Origin: CAMLDH01 sp966250375
Lineage (GTDB): Bacteria; Pseudomonadota; Gammaproteobacteria; Burkholderiales; Burkholderiaceae_D
Reading direction: 5' to 3'
Assembly (NCBI GenBank): GCA_966250375.1
Contig: CBINHE010000128.1
Coordinates: 1-9,906, forward strand
DNA length: 9,906 nucleotides
Every line of letters begins with the position of its first letter. Position 1 is the first letter of the stretch. Under the pieces are notes generated by a model that was given only the letters and a program-made list of their open reading frames with translations, made no database searches and had not been told where the DNA came from. The position numbers and the translations under genes were made by a program. This document shows, piece by piece, positions 1 to 7,600 of this stretch.

Positions 1-120
1 GCAGGCGATCCGAATTCCCTGCTACACCCCTACAGTGATTTGCAATCCGCTCTAGATAGTATGCGGGCCGAACTTCTGCCTGCTCCCGAATTATTTCTTT
101 ATAGAAAGACACCCCTATGA
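1..120 (+). CDS. C-terminal end of an unidentified protein (5' truncated by window)
   Basis: Frame 1 is open from the first base to a TGA at 118-120 and gives 39 residues that end in ELFLYRKTPL. The other two forward frames close within about 54 bases. The stop overlaps the next gene's start as ATGA (117-120), the usual arrangement for translationally coupled genes of one operon, which supports this being a real gene end. There is nothing recognisable in the residues, which look helical and soluble. A 39-codon open frame can arise by chance, so the call depends mainly on the ATGA overlap. Confidence 0.45.
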   Translation, partial: AGDPNSLLHPYSDLQSALDSMRAELLPAPELFLYRKTPL

Positions 121-1331
121 TCAATGGCATTTCATCCAGAGCAAGTGGTTCCGGTTACGGCGCCCCTCCACAAGAACCAAGAGACCCCGCCAGCCCGGCC
201 GGCGGCACCGGCTCCCCGCCGGCCACAACAGCGGTTACCAGGCTTGTGCTCGGAGCGTCAGGGGCGGAACGAGGACGTGCGGCAAGGTTGCGCACCCGAC
301 TCGAACTCGACGAACAACAGACTGCTGCATTGGCGCCCGGCGAGCCGCGCTCGGTACGCCAGCGCCTGGACGCAAATCCTTCCGCGCCAGCCGCTCCGCT
401 CCGGCACCTGCCGAGTTTGAGTCGGGTTTTGGCCAGCGATGCGTTACCCGATGAAGGGAGGGTGGATATGTTGAATACGACCACGCTCAGCGTCTTCCGC
501 CAGAAGGCCGATGCGCATTCAGGCAATACAGAATTGACCAAAGACTATTGCCACGACGTGCTGACGGAAGTGGCCGCCTGGCTCAAACAACAGCCACACA
601 AACCGGAGATACGTTCCCTGGCCGCCTTGCAGAACCTTTGGCACGATGACGAGCACGCTGCCAAGACCTTGGTGGAGAATTTCAGCGGCAGCGACGCGGC
701 GCCGGTACGGATGGGAGGCAATGATAACAAGCTCGACGACATCATCATGGCACTGGCTAAGACGGGCCGCGGGAGCGACACTCCAATGCAACTGCCGCCG
801 GCCTACGATCCTCGCGAGCAGGTCTACTACGGTCCTCCCGAGCCGGCCTACCGTCTTCGCGAGGTGGAACAACGGCAACACAAGTCCTTTCAGGATTTGG
901 CTTTGGCCGGCGCCGCGTTATCCGATGAGTTGAGGGTGGATCAGTTGAATACAACCACGCTCAGCGTCTTCCGCCGAAGGACCGATATGCATCCAGGCAA
1001 TACAGAATTGACCAAGGCCTATTGCCACGACGTGCTGACGGAAGTAGCTGCCTGGCTCCAACAACAACCACACAAACCGGAGATACGTTCCCTGGCCGCC
1101 TTGCAGAACCTTTGGCACAATGACGAGCACGCTGCCAAGACCTTGGTGGGAAATTTCAACAGCAGCGGCATGGCGCCGGTACGGATGGGAGGCGATCATG
1201 ACAATCTCGACGCCATCGTCATGGCACTGGCTCAGGCGAGCCGCGGGAGCCTCACTCCAGTGCAACTGCCGCCGGCCAACATTGATCGCGAGATGGAGCG
1301 GATACTCAACCTCGTATTACTATCCGACTAA
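117..1331 (+). CDS. Unknown protein with disordered N-terminus and two tandem near-identical modules (effector-like)
   Basis: This 404-residue protein belongs to no family I recognise. Residues 1-100 are rich in Ser, Pro, Ala, Gly and Arg with no signal peptide or membrane segment, as is common for type III effectors; that reading is inference. Residues about 104-229 and 262-387 are two copies of one module in perfect 158-residue register. Both contain LNTTTLSVFR, TELTK, YCHDVLTEVAAWL, QQPHKPEIRSLAALQNLWH and APVRMGG, and both end in LPPA. The modules look mostly alpha-helical, with conserved Cys and His in YCHDV and His in LWH. A linker of about 30 residues with YYGPPEPAY separates them. The start ATG at 117 overlaps the upstream stop (ATGA); a weak purine run, AGAAAG, lies upstream. 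No hrpII or PIP promoter box is visible before it. Reality of the gene is well supported by the coding-level repeat; its function is unknown. Confidence 0.8.
   Translation: MINGISSRASGSGYGAPPQEPRDPASPAGGTGSPPATTAVTRLVLGASGAERGRAARLRTRLELDEQQTAALAPGEPRSVRQRLDANPSAPAAPLRHLPSLSRVLASDALPDEGRVDMLNTTTLSVFRQKADAHSGNTELTKDYCHDVLTEVAAWLKQQPHKPEIRSLAALQNLWHDDEHAAKTLVENFSGSDAAPVRMGGNDNKLDDIIMALAKTGRGSDTPMQLPPAYDPREQVYYGPPEPAYRLREVEQRQHKSFQDLALAGAALSDELRVDQLNTTTLSVFRRRTDMHPGNTELTKAYCHDVLTEVAAWLQQQPHKPEIRSLAALQNLWHNDEHAAKTLVGNFNSSGMAPVRMGGDHDNLDAIVMALAQASRGSLTPVQLPPANIDREMERILNLVLLSD
426..803 (+). repeat. Intragenic tandem module, copy 1
   Basis: This is the first of two direct copies of 378 nt inside the effector-like gene. 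It aligns to 900-1277 without gaps at a constant offset of 474 nt (158 codons). Bases 594-644 are identical to 1068-1118 over 51 consecutive positions. Differences are scattered and include silent third-position changes, so the duplication is recent but not brand new. Confidence 0.9.
900..1277 (+). repeat. Intragenic tandem module, copy 2
   Basis: This is the second copy of the 378-nt module, in frame with copy 1 at 426-803. A non-duplicated linker (804-899) lies between the copies. Amino-acid changes relative to copy 1 are few and cluster at the start of the module and in the short stretch before APVRMGG. Confidence 0.9.
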
Positions 1332-1708
1332 TTCGGCCGATGAGATGTCGCCCCTTCCCTCGGCAAGGCTGGCGTCGGGCGAAGCGAGCCGGGCGAGTGA
1401 CGTGGATGTTCCGGCATCGGCTCCCGCCGCGCCCGATTTGAGAGCGCAGCCGGGTGGCGACCGGCGTCCGAGGCGCAAGGCGAGCGTCGCGCGGTACGTC
1501 GGCGCTTGAGCGAGAACTATCCGCCGCCTGTCGCAGAAGCGGCCGCCTTCGGAATTTTTTCTGCCCGCCTGATCGTACTGAGCCTGTGCGCGATGATCAC
1601 CGCTTGCCCAACATGGCGCGCAACAAGCACGCATCGCCGACAAATGGAACTACATAGAACCGCCTGCCAACCGCCTGCCACTCATACGGCCAATACCTAT
1701 GAGGGCAC
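1332..1708. other. Gene-poor region with decayed coding remnants
   Basis: No convincing intact gene is present. Bases 1345-1509 (+) are open for 54 codons starting MSPLPSARLASGEA. The Pro/Ala/Ser/Arg-rich composition resembles the disordered N-terminus of the gene before it, but there is no ribosome binding site and it could be chance in GC-rich DNA or a broken effector start. An ABC-transporter scrap lies at 1550-1603 on the minus strand. A tandem pair of ACCGCCTGCCA occurs at 1659-1669 and 1670-1680. No terminator with a T-run was found after the gene ending at 1331. Confidence 0.5.
1550..1603 (-). pseudogene. Relic of an ABC-transporter ATPase gene (H-loop region)
   Basis: Read on the minus strand, 1603 to 1550 encodes AVIIAHRLSTIRRAEKIP. 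This matches the ATPase H-loop segment that follows Walker B and the D-loop in ABC exporters. The intact exporter in this window has AVIIAHRLSTIMRADKIL at the corresponding place. At DNA level, 1563-1603 aligns without gaps to 4771-4811 with four mismatches, and similarity continues weakly down to about 1551. Neither side shows Walker B, signature or C-terminal ABC sequence, and the frame closes soon after in GGG-stop. It is therefore a fragment and not a gene. It may have come from a duplicate of the local exporter or from another ABC gene lost in rearrangement; the sequence does not say which. Confidence 0.7.
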
Positions 1709-1831
1709 ATGAAAAAAAGCGGTTGCCTTTGTGCTCGTCGGTTTTTGTTTGCGCTCAAACAGTCCCTCACGAAAACTGATTCCACCGGTGCGACACTCAT
1801 CCATGGTGTACCGCTTTTTTCGATACGGTAA
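1709..1831 (+). CDS. Small hypothetical ORF, 40 aa
   Basis: ATG at 1709 opens a 40-codon frame (MKKSGCLCARRFLFALKQ... ending in LFSIR, stop TAA at 1829-1831). A GAGGG run at 1701-1705 gives a plausible though closely spaced ribosome binding site. The N-terminus is basic with two cysteines and a short hydrophobic patch, but too short for a clear signal peptide or membrane helix. The stop lies 40 nt before the ankyrin gene, so it could be a leader ORF. It is equally likely to be a chance ORF in the upstream region. Confidence 0.25.
   Translation: MKKSGCLCARRFLFALKQSLTKTDSTGATLIHGVPLFSIR
1713..1820. repeat. 11-bp inverted repeat, arms 1713-1723 and 1810-1820
   Basis: AAAAAAGCGGT at 1713-1723 is the exact reverse complement of ACCGCTTTTTT at 1810-1820. 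The arms are 86 nt apart, immediately upstream of the ankyrin-repeat gene. This could be a regulatory inverted repeat or chance in an A/T-rich stretch. Confidence 0.4.
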
Positions 1832-1871
1832 CAGGCAAGGAATTTCGATAAATACTTCATGAAGAATCAAC

Positions 1872-3215
1872 ATGCTCAACCCCACATCCTCAAGCGCGAT
1901 CTTTGGCAGAACCTCTACTTTTTTACCCGGCACATCTACTGCGCAGAGAAAAGAAATCACGCCATTGCAAGAAACCACTAACAACGAACACGTAATGAGA
2001 CGGTTTGAGGAGGAGCTGAAAAAATTAAAAGGTCAAGGCAATCACAATGAATCTGTCGCAAGTTCCTCTATGAACCCCGCGCAGAGATTGCCCAGCTCAT
2101 TCGATCAGCTTAGCGAAAATGAACGATATGCAAAGGCACTTCTGATCGCCGTAAGAGCAGAAATTTACAAAAAAGGCTATAAATCTTCAAATAAACTCAG
2201 AGCCGCTCCTCCAGGAGAAGATAAAAATCAATGGAAAAAAAAGGAGGAGGAAAGACTCTCCAAGGCGGACAATGAAGTGAATCGTATCCGCACGCAATTG
2301 CCATTTTCTTCCGCAGTCCCTTCTTTTTTGGAAATGCAAAAGAGGAGATTAAATGCGATAGAAGCAAAAGGCCATAATTGCGGTGATCTTGTACGTGCCG
2401 GTATCAGTATTCTTGAGGAAGCAGGCATTAAGGATATGTACATTGTCAGTTTGTCCGATTTAAATCACGAAATACTTTTAATTGGGAAAATACCTCCAGC
2501 TGGATTGCCGTTAGACATGGAGAAATGGCCTTCTCATTTGGCTATCTGTGATCCCTGGGCCAATATCGCTTGCTCGGCGGCTAAGGCATTTATACCTGCG
2601 TTCATGGAGAAAATGCAGAAATGGGAAAGCAACGATAAAAAAATTATCCACGTCGACAAGAAGGTCTGGACCAACCCCATCTATGCAGATTTTGAAAAAA
2701 AATTGAGAGGCCTCTGTGAGGTATATGCTCCAATTGGCGGGAAGGAGGACAAGGATGAAGATGGACGCACTCCGCTGATGGTCGCTGCCTGTACTGGCAA
2801 TGTCGATGACGTACAGATTTTACTCAAGGCAAGAGCCGACATTGAAGCAACGGATAAAGAAGGCAAGACCCCGTTACTTGTCGCCGCCTCTAAAGGTTAC
2901 GCCAAGGTGCTAAGCGCCTTACTCGAGGCTGGCGCCAACATTGAAGCCAAGGATAAAAATGGCGTTACCCCGCTGATAGCAGCCGCCCACAATGTTCCTT
3001 CCGAAGTGATGAGCATTTTGCTCAAGGCGGGAGCCAATATTGAGGCAAAGGATAACAAAGGCAAGACCGCCAAAGAGTATGCAACCAAACTGGCTACCGC
3101 AAGAGATGATAAGGAAATGCTCGCCTTGAATGAGGCAGCCTTGCAAAAACAAAAATGGTCTTCAGGAAAATCTGTGGGTAGATTTCACCGTATCTTCAGG
3201 AGAATCTGGGAGTAG
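1872..3215 (+). CDS. Ankyrin-repeat protein with Cys-His-Asp papain-like domain, candidate effector
   Basis: This is a 447-residue protein with no signal peptide or membrane helix. Residues 1-75 are Ser/Thr-rich and probably disordered; 40-56 and about 118-140 are highly charged helices. Residues 160-285 carry a probable thiol-hydrolase core: NCGD with Cys170, NHEILLIG with His199, and ICDPWAN with Asp227. This spacing and the DPW signature recall papain-fold cysteine proteases or deamidases found in several bacterial toxins and effectors. Three ankyrin repeats follow (295-327, 328-360, 361-393), with DxxGxTPL and the helix-loop ends ARADIEAT, AGANIEAK and AGANIEAK, then a partial capping repeat to about 407 and a basic tail (GRFHRIFRRIWE). 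The start ATG at 1872 follows GAAGA at 1861-1865 and an in-frame TGA at 1860-1862, so it cannot extend upstream. Base composition is clearly more AT-rich than neighbouring genes, suggesting transfer. The ankyrin call is strong; the enzyme call is inference from three motifs. Confidence 0.85.
   Translation: MLNPTSSSAIFGRTSTFLPGTSTAQRKEITPLQETTNNEHVMRRFEEELKKLKGQGNHNESVASSSMNPAQRLPSSFDQLSENERYAKALLIAVRAEIYKKGYKSSNKLRAAPPGEDKNQWKKKEEERLSKADNEVNRIRTQLPFSSAVPSFLEMQKRRLNAIEAKGHNCGDLVRAGISILEEAGIKDMYIVSLSDLNHEILLIGKIPPAGLPLDMEKWPSHLAICDPWANIACSAAKAFIPAFMEKMQKWESNDKKIIHVDKKVWTNPIYADFEKKLRGLCEVYAPIGGKEDKDEDGRTPLMVAACTGNVDDVQILLKARADIEATDKEGKTPLLVAASKGYAKVLSALLEAGANIEAKDKNGVTPLIAAAHNVPSEVMSILLKAGANIEAKDNKGKTAKEYATKLATARDDKEMLALNEAALQKQKWSSGKSVGRFHRIFRRIWE
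2754..3050 (+). repeat. Three 99-nt ankyrin-repeat units
   Basis: Three 33-codon units, at 2754-2852, 2853-2951 and 2952-3050, encode the ankyrin repeats. Each starts at the Asp of DEDGRTPL, DKEGKTPL or DKNGVTPL. Units 2 and 3 share the ending AGANIEAK; unit 1 has ARADIEAT. A fourth, degenerate unit (DNKGKTAKEYA) begins at 3051. Confidence 0.85.
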
Positions 3216-3261
3216 ATTTGTCCCATGATGGGCTCAGATTGGTATAAGCCGTAGCATGAAT

Positions 3262-4563
3262 TCAACTCCGATTTTCACTGTGCGACGGTCCCCGAGGCCG
3301 AAAATCCTTCGAATGAATCCCGTGCTTTTTCAGCAGCATTTGCAGATGCGACCGGTTCATGTCGCATCGTCTTGCCAGTTCCGCCACCGTGCCGCCGACT
3401 TCTTGCAGCCCTCGTTCCAGAAACGCTTTCTCCACTTCATCGCTTGCAGCGCGCTTGGCATCGGAGAGCGAGGTAGCGCTCGACATGCCGGCCTTGATGC
3501 TTGCCGCGCCGTTGGGCGCGGCCGAAAGTGCTGACGCGGGTCGGATATCCTCGGGAAGATGCACCAGATCCGCCGTGTCTCCAGCCAGACACGATATGCG
3601 ATAGATCATGTTGCGCAGCTCTCGTATATTGCCTGGATAAGAATAATTCAATAGAAAATCCCGCAGGCGCGGCGTCATTTTTATCGGGCGTCTTTTCAGC
3701 GCTTCCGCAGCCTCGTCACCAAAGAATGCAAACAACAAAGGAATCTCATCCTTGCGTTCCCGCAACGGCGGCAATGTCACGTGGATGACCCCGAGCCGGT
3801 AAAACAGGTCTTCCCGAAATTTGCCCTCTTCGCTCAATCGACGCAGATTCTTGTTGGTCGCGGCTACGATGCGGGCGTCCACTGCAATGGTTTCATCCGA
3901 TCCCACGCGTTGAATTTCATGTGACTCCAGCACGCGCAGCAGCTTCACCTGCCCCGGCAGCGGCAACTCCCCGATTTCATCCAAAAAGATCGTTCCCTTG
4001 TGCGCACTTTCAAACTTGCCTTTTCGATCGCCGGACGCGCCGGTGAACGCGCCCTTCTTGTGACCGAACAATTCGGACTCCAGCAGGTTGTCGGGAATCG
4101 CGCCGCAATTGACGGAGATGTACGGTTTGTCGGCGCGCGTCCCGTTGGCATGAATGACTTTCGCCATCAATTCCTTGCCGGTCCCGCTTTCGCCGTCAAT
4201 CAACACCGGTAGATCGGTGGGGGCCGCTTTCTCCGCGATCTCCAACGCTTCGAGCAGCTTTGGATTGTCGCCAAATGTTCCTTCAAAGATGAAGCTGCGT
4301 TCAAGCAAAGCCTGACGACGCTCTCCCGGCGCTTGATCCACAGGGGCGGACTCCGCGCTTGCAGCCTTCACGAAGCGCTCCTTGTGCGATAGCTGCATCA
4401 CCTCGTCGCGCAGCGCATTGGATTGCTTCAGCAGCTTTTCTATCTCCGGCCGCTCCAAGCGCGAAGCCCAGCGTAGCGTCGATCGAAAAATTTCGATTTT
4501 TTCGAGCAGCCCGGCGTACGAGATCGCGGAACTTCCTTGTACTCTTTGGTTGTATATTTTCAT
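3262..4563 (-). CDS. Sigma-54-interacting transcriptional activator (AAA+ with Fis-type HTH)
   Basis: This 433-residue bacterial enhancer-binding protein would use ATP hydrolysis to open sigma-54 promoters. Residues 1-90 form a short helical, probably coiled-coil region with no phospho-receiver, GAF or PAS domain visible. The AAA+ domain spans about 92-325: Walker A GESGTGKE (124-131), the sigma-54-contacting GAFTGA loop (171-176), Walker B GTIFLDEI (190-197) and the arginine-finger region FREDLFYRL (249-257). A linker of about 30 residues rich in Ala/Ser leads to a Fis-like helix-turn-helix, GTVAELARRCDMNRSHLQ (391-408). Every core motif is intact. Without a receiver domain, activity is probably set by a partner protein, by the N-terminal helix or by expression level. 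It lies 89 nt downstream of the exporter gene on the same strand, so it is probably co-transcribed with the export locus. The start lacks a Shine-Dalgarno match; a repeat element ends 14 nt before it. It converges with the ankyrin gene across 46 bp. Confidence 0.93.
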   Translation of the reverse strand: MKIYNQRVQGSSAISYAGLLEKIEIFRSTLRWASRLERPEIEKLLKQSNALRDEVMQLSHKERFVKAASAESAPVDQAPGERRQALLERSFIFEGTFGDNPKLLEALEIAEKAAPTDLPVLIDGESGTGKELMAKVIHANGTRADKPYISVNCGAIPDNLLESELFGHKKGAFTGASGDRKGKFESAHKGTIFLDEIGELPLPGQVKLLRVLESHEIQRVGSDETIAVDARIVAATNKNLRRLSEEGKFREDLFYRLGVIHVTLPPLRERKDEIPLLFAFFGDEAAEALKRRPIKMTPRLRDFLLNYSYPGNIRELRNMIYRISCLAGDTADLVHLPEDIRPASALSAAPNGAASIKAGMSSATSLSDAKRAASDEVEKAFLERGLQEVGGTVAELARRCDMNRSHLQMLLKKHGIHSKDFRPRGPSHSENRS

Positions 4564-4577
4564 CAGCGTAAAAATTC

Positions 4578-4639
4578 GTAGGGCGCATCGCGATGCGCCG
4601 CATGCGCCAAAACATCCGGTGCATCACGATGCACCCTAC
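4578..4639 (+). repeat. REP/BIME-like double hairpin, family A, copy 1
   Basis: This 62-nt element starts GTAGGG and ends CCCTAC. Each end folds on its own: GGCGCATC-GC-GATGCGCC on the left and GGTGCATC-AC-GATGCACC on the right. The two 22-nt ends are also inverted repeats of each other, differing at three transition positions. The core (GCATGCGCCAAAACATCC) is asymmetric and gives the element a direction. The GTAG head is a known mark of REP sequences mobilised by REP-associated tyrosine transposases. It sits between the exporter stop (4653) and the regulator start (4563), ending 14 nt before that start. Confidence 0.85.
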
Positions 4640-4652
4640 TTTCCGGCGCTCG

Positions 4653-7600
4653 TCATCCTGCACTCAGTTGTTTCTGGACCAGTTGGTAGTACATGCCCCT
4701 TCTGTCCACCAATTCCTCGTGCCGTCCCTGCTCCACGATCGCACCTTCGTACAACACGAGAATCTTGTCGGCCCGCATGATCGTGCTGAGCCTGTGCGCA
4801 ATGATCACTGCGGTACGTCCCTTGAGAATCTCGTGCATGTTGCCGATGATGTTGCTTTCGGATTGCGTATCCAGCGCGGAGGTTGCCTCGTCAAAAACCA
4901 GCAGGCGCGGGTCGTGGTAGAGCGCTCGGGCGATGCACAGCCGCTGAATCTGCCCGCCGGACAAGCCAACGCCACGCTCACCCACGATTTGCTCGTAACC
5001 CAAGGGCATTTTGCTGATGAAGGCGTGCGCATCCGCCATCTTTGCCACTTCTTCAATGCGCCGGCGCTCCGGACTTTCATCACCGCTGGCGATGTTCTCG
5101 GCGATGGTCCCCGAGAACAGCAAATTGCTTTGCATGACGTAGCCGACCTGCGCGCGATAATAGTCCTTGTCAATCACGCTCATGTCGTAGCCGTCCACCA
5201 GCAGCCGGCCCTCCGTCGGTGTATAGAAGCCCACCAGCATTTTTGCCAGCGTCGTTTTTCCCGATCCGCTGCGGCCGACAATGGCAACCAGTTCACCCGG
5301 TTTGATGTCCAGACTGATATTTTCAAGAACATAAGGCGTTTCATCGCCGCCGTAGCGGAAATAGATGCCGTCCAGTTGGATCTCGCCCTGCAAATCGGGC
5401 AGCACGACGCGCGACGGCAGATCCTCTGGTTTTTGCTCCGGCTCCATGTCCAGCACGTCGCCGAGGCGTTCCATCGCGACACCGGCGTCTGCCAGATGGC
5501 TCCAGAGGCCGACCAATCCCATCAACGGCGCCAGCACGCTGCCCATCAGGGCATTGAACGCGATCAATTGGCCGATGGAAAGTTCGTGCGCCAGCACCAG
5601 ATTGGCGCCGACCCACAGGATGGCGATCGTGGTGGCCGCATGGAGCATCTGGCTGCCTAGCGAAACCAGAATATTGAATGCCTGCGCCCGGTACTGCACT
5701 TCAAGCGCATTGGCATATTTTTTCTCCCATTTCAAGCGAACAGGACGCTCGATGCCCATGCCTTTGACCGTTTCCACGCCGCCGAGCGTTTCCATCAGGA
5801 AGGCTTGCGCATCGGTCGACGCCGTGAACACGTCGCGCGCGTAAGTCTTTATCTTCGGCGTTACCAGCACGGTCAGTGCCAGGATCGGGATAACGAACGC
5901 GATCAGCACCAGCGTCATCTTCACGTTATATAAAAACATGATCGTGAAGTAGATGAACACCATCAACAAATTGAGCACGGTGGTGACGGTCGACTCCGTC
6001 AGGAAGGCGCGTATCGTCGCGTTTTCCTGAAAACGCGCAAGGATGTCGCCGGTTTTCCGCTTCGCAAAGAAAGAAAACGGCAGCGACATCGTATGCTTGA
6101 AAAATTGCGACATCATCGTGAAGTCGAGATTGCGCACCATGTAGTTCGCGAGGTATGCCCTGATCGTCGACATCAATTGCGTAAACACGTTGGAAATGAC
6201 CAGGCCGACGATGAGCAAATGCAGCAGGCTGACATTCTGGTGAACGATGACGCCATCCAGGATGTTTTGGATAATCAACGGCGGGACGATCCCCAGCATC
6301 TGGATCACGAAGGTCGCCATGAACAGGTGCATGAGAATTTTTTTGTACGGCTTCAGGTAAGCCACGAAGCGGATCCATGGCGAGCGCACCGCCGCCAGTT
6401 GCACCAAGTCCGGCCCCGGCGTGAAGACCAGGCAAGTGCCACTCCACCCGCGCTCGAATTCTTCCACGCTCATCTTTTTGAAGCCGACCGCCGGGTCCGC
6501 CACCCACACCTGCCGTTTCGACACGCCGTACACCACGACGTAGTGATAACCCTCCCAATGCACAATAAAGGGCAACTCGAAACCCAGCAGAGGTTCATAA
6601 GTGCACTGGACGCCCCGCGTGGCAAAGCCGAGCGCTTCACCCGCGCGCGCCAGGCTTTCCAGCGTGGCGCCTTGCGTGGTGACGTTGGCCAATTCCCGCA
6701 GTTTGCCCAGCGTCATCGGGATGCCGTAGTGGCGGCAAATCATTGCCAGGCAAGCTGCCCCGCAATCCATCTCTTCGGCTTGTTCGACCAGCGGAAATCG
6801 CTTGACGATCTTTTCGCCGAACTCGGGCTTCGAGCGCAGATCGAGCCGGACCGGAAGCTTGCGCCTTTCCGCCAGTTTTTTTTGACGCTGCAATTCCCGT
6901 TCGACAAAGCGGATGCGCTCTTCCAATACCTCGCGCAGCTTCGGGTTACGCTCCAGAATCAGATGGACGGTTTGCTCGGGGATGACCAGTAATGTGGTAT
7001 CCGTATTCGCAATCACCGAGGCCATTTGTTCCTGACGCATCAAGCAGGCTTTTTCACCGAAAATTTCGCCTTGGCGCAAGGTTGCCAGCGGATATTCCGT
7101 GCCCTCCTCGCTACGCATGAGGCGTACTTCCCCTTGACGAATGACATACAGTCTGCGGTCGTTGCGCGAATCCTGTTGCAGAATTTCCTTGCCGGCACTC
7201 AGTCGCTTCACACCGACGCTGCGAACAAGTTCCTCCAGCTCGCTCTTGTTTACCTTGCCACGCAGATCGAACAGACGGGCCACCAATCCGCCGGCTGAGC
7301 TGATCGCGACGTAACTGGCAACAAAGTCTTGCGCCGCACGGTTTTGCGCAAGGATGGGTTCGATGGCCTTGCGCGGCAGGAACAACAGCTCGGTCTTGGC
7401 CGATGCGCGCACCGATGATTCGTGCCGGTAGTCGCGCAACATGGCGATCTCGGCAAAAACCTCGCGCTCCTTGCGCACGCCCATGCTGATTTCCTTGCCA
7501 TGTTCAACGGTAAATATGCGAACCGAGCCGGACTTGATCACCAACAGGCCATCGGCTGGATCACCCGCATTGCACACGGTGTCGCCGAAAGAAAAGAACC

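Noticed and set aside
1659..1680. Tandem pair of ACCGCCTGCCA
   Set aside because: Two copies of 11 bp with no third unit and no link to another element; insufficient to call a repeat array or attachment site.
1819..1847. Possible hrpII-type box (two TTCG) upstream of the ankyrin gene
   Set aside because: The spacing between the TTCG motifs is 21 nt, not the 16 nt of the hrpII box, so it is not supported.
3216..3261. Possible bidirectional terminator between the convergent genes
   Set aside because: Only a short CCCA-TGA-TGGG stem is present, with no T-run on either strand.
4593..5660. Long plus-strand ORF of 355 codons
   Set aside because: It is antisense to the ATPase and membrane domains of the exporter, whose motifs are intact on the minus strand. 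The plus-strand translation is His/Gln/Arg-rich with no family signature.
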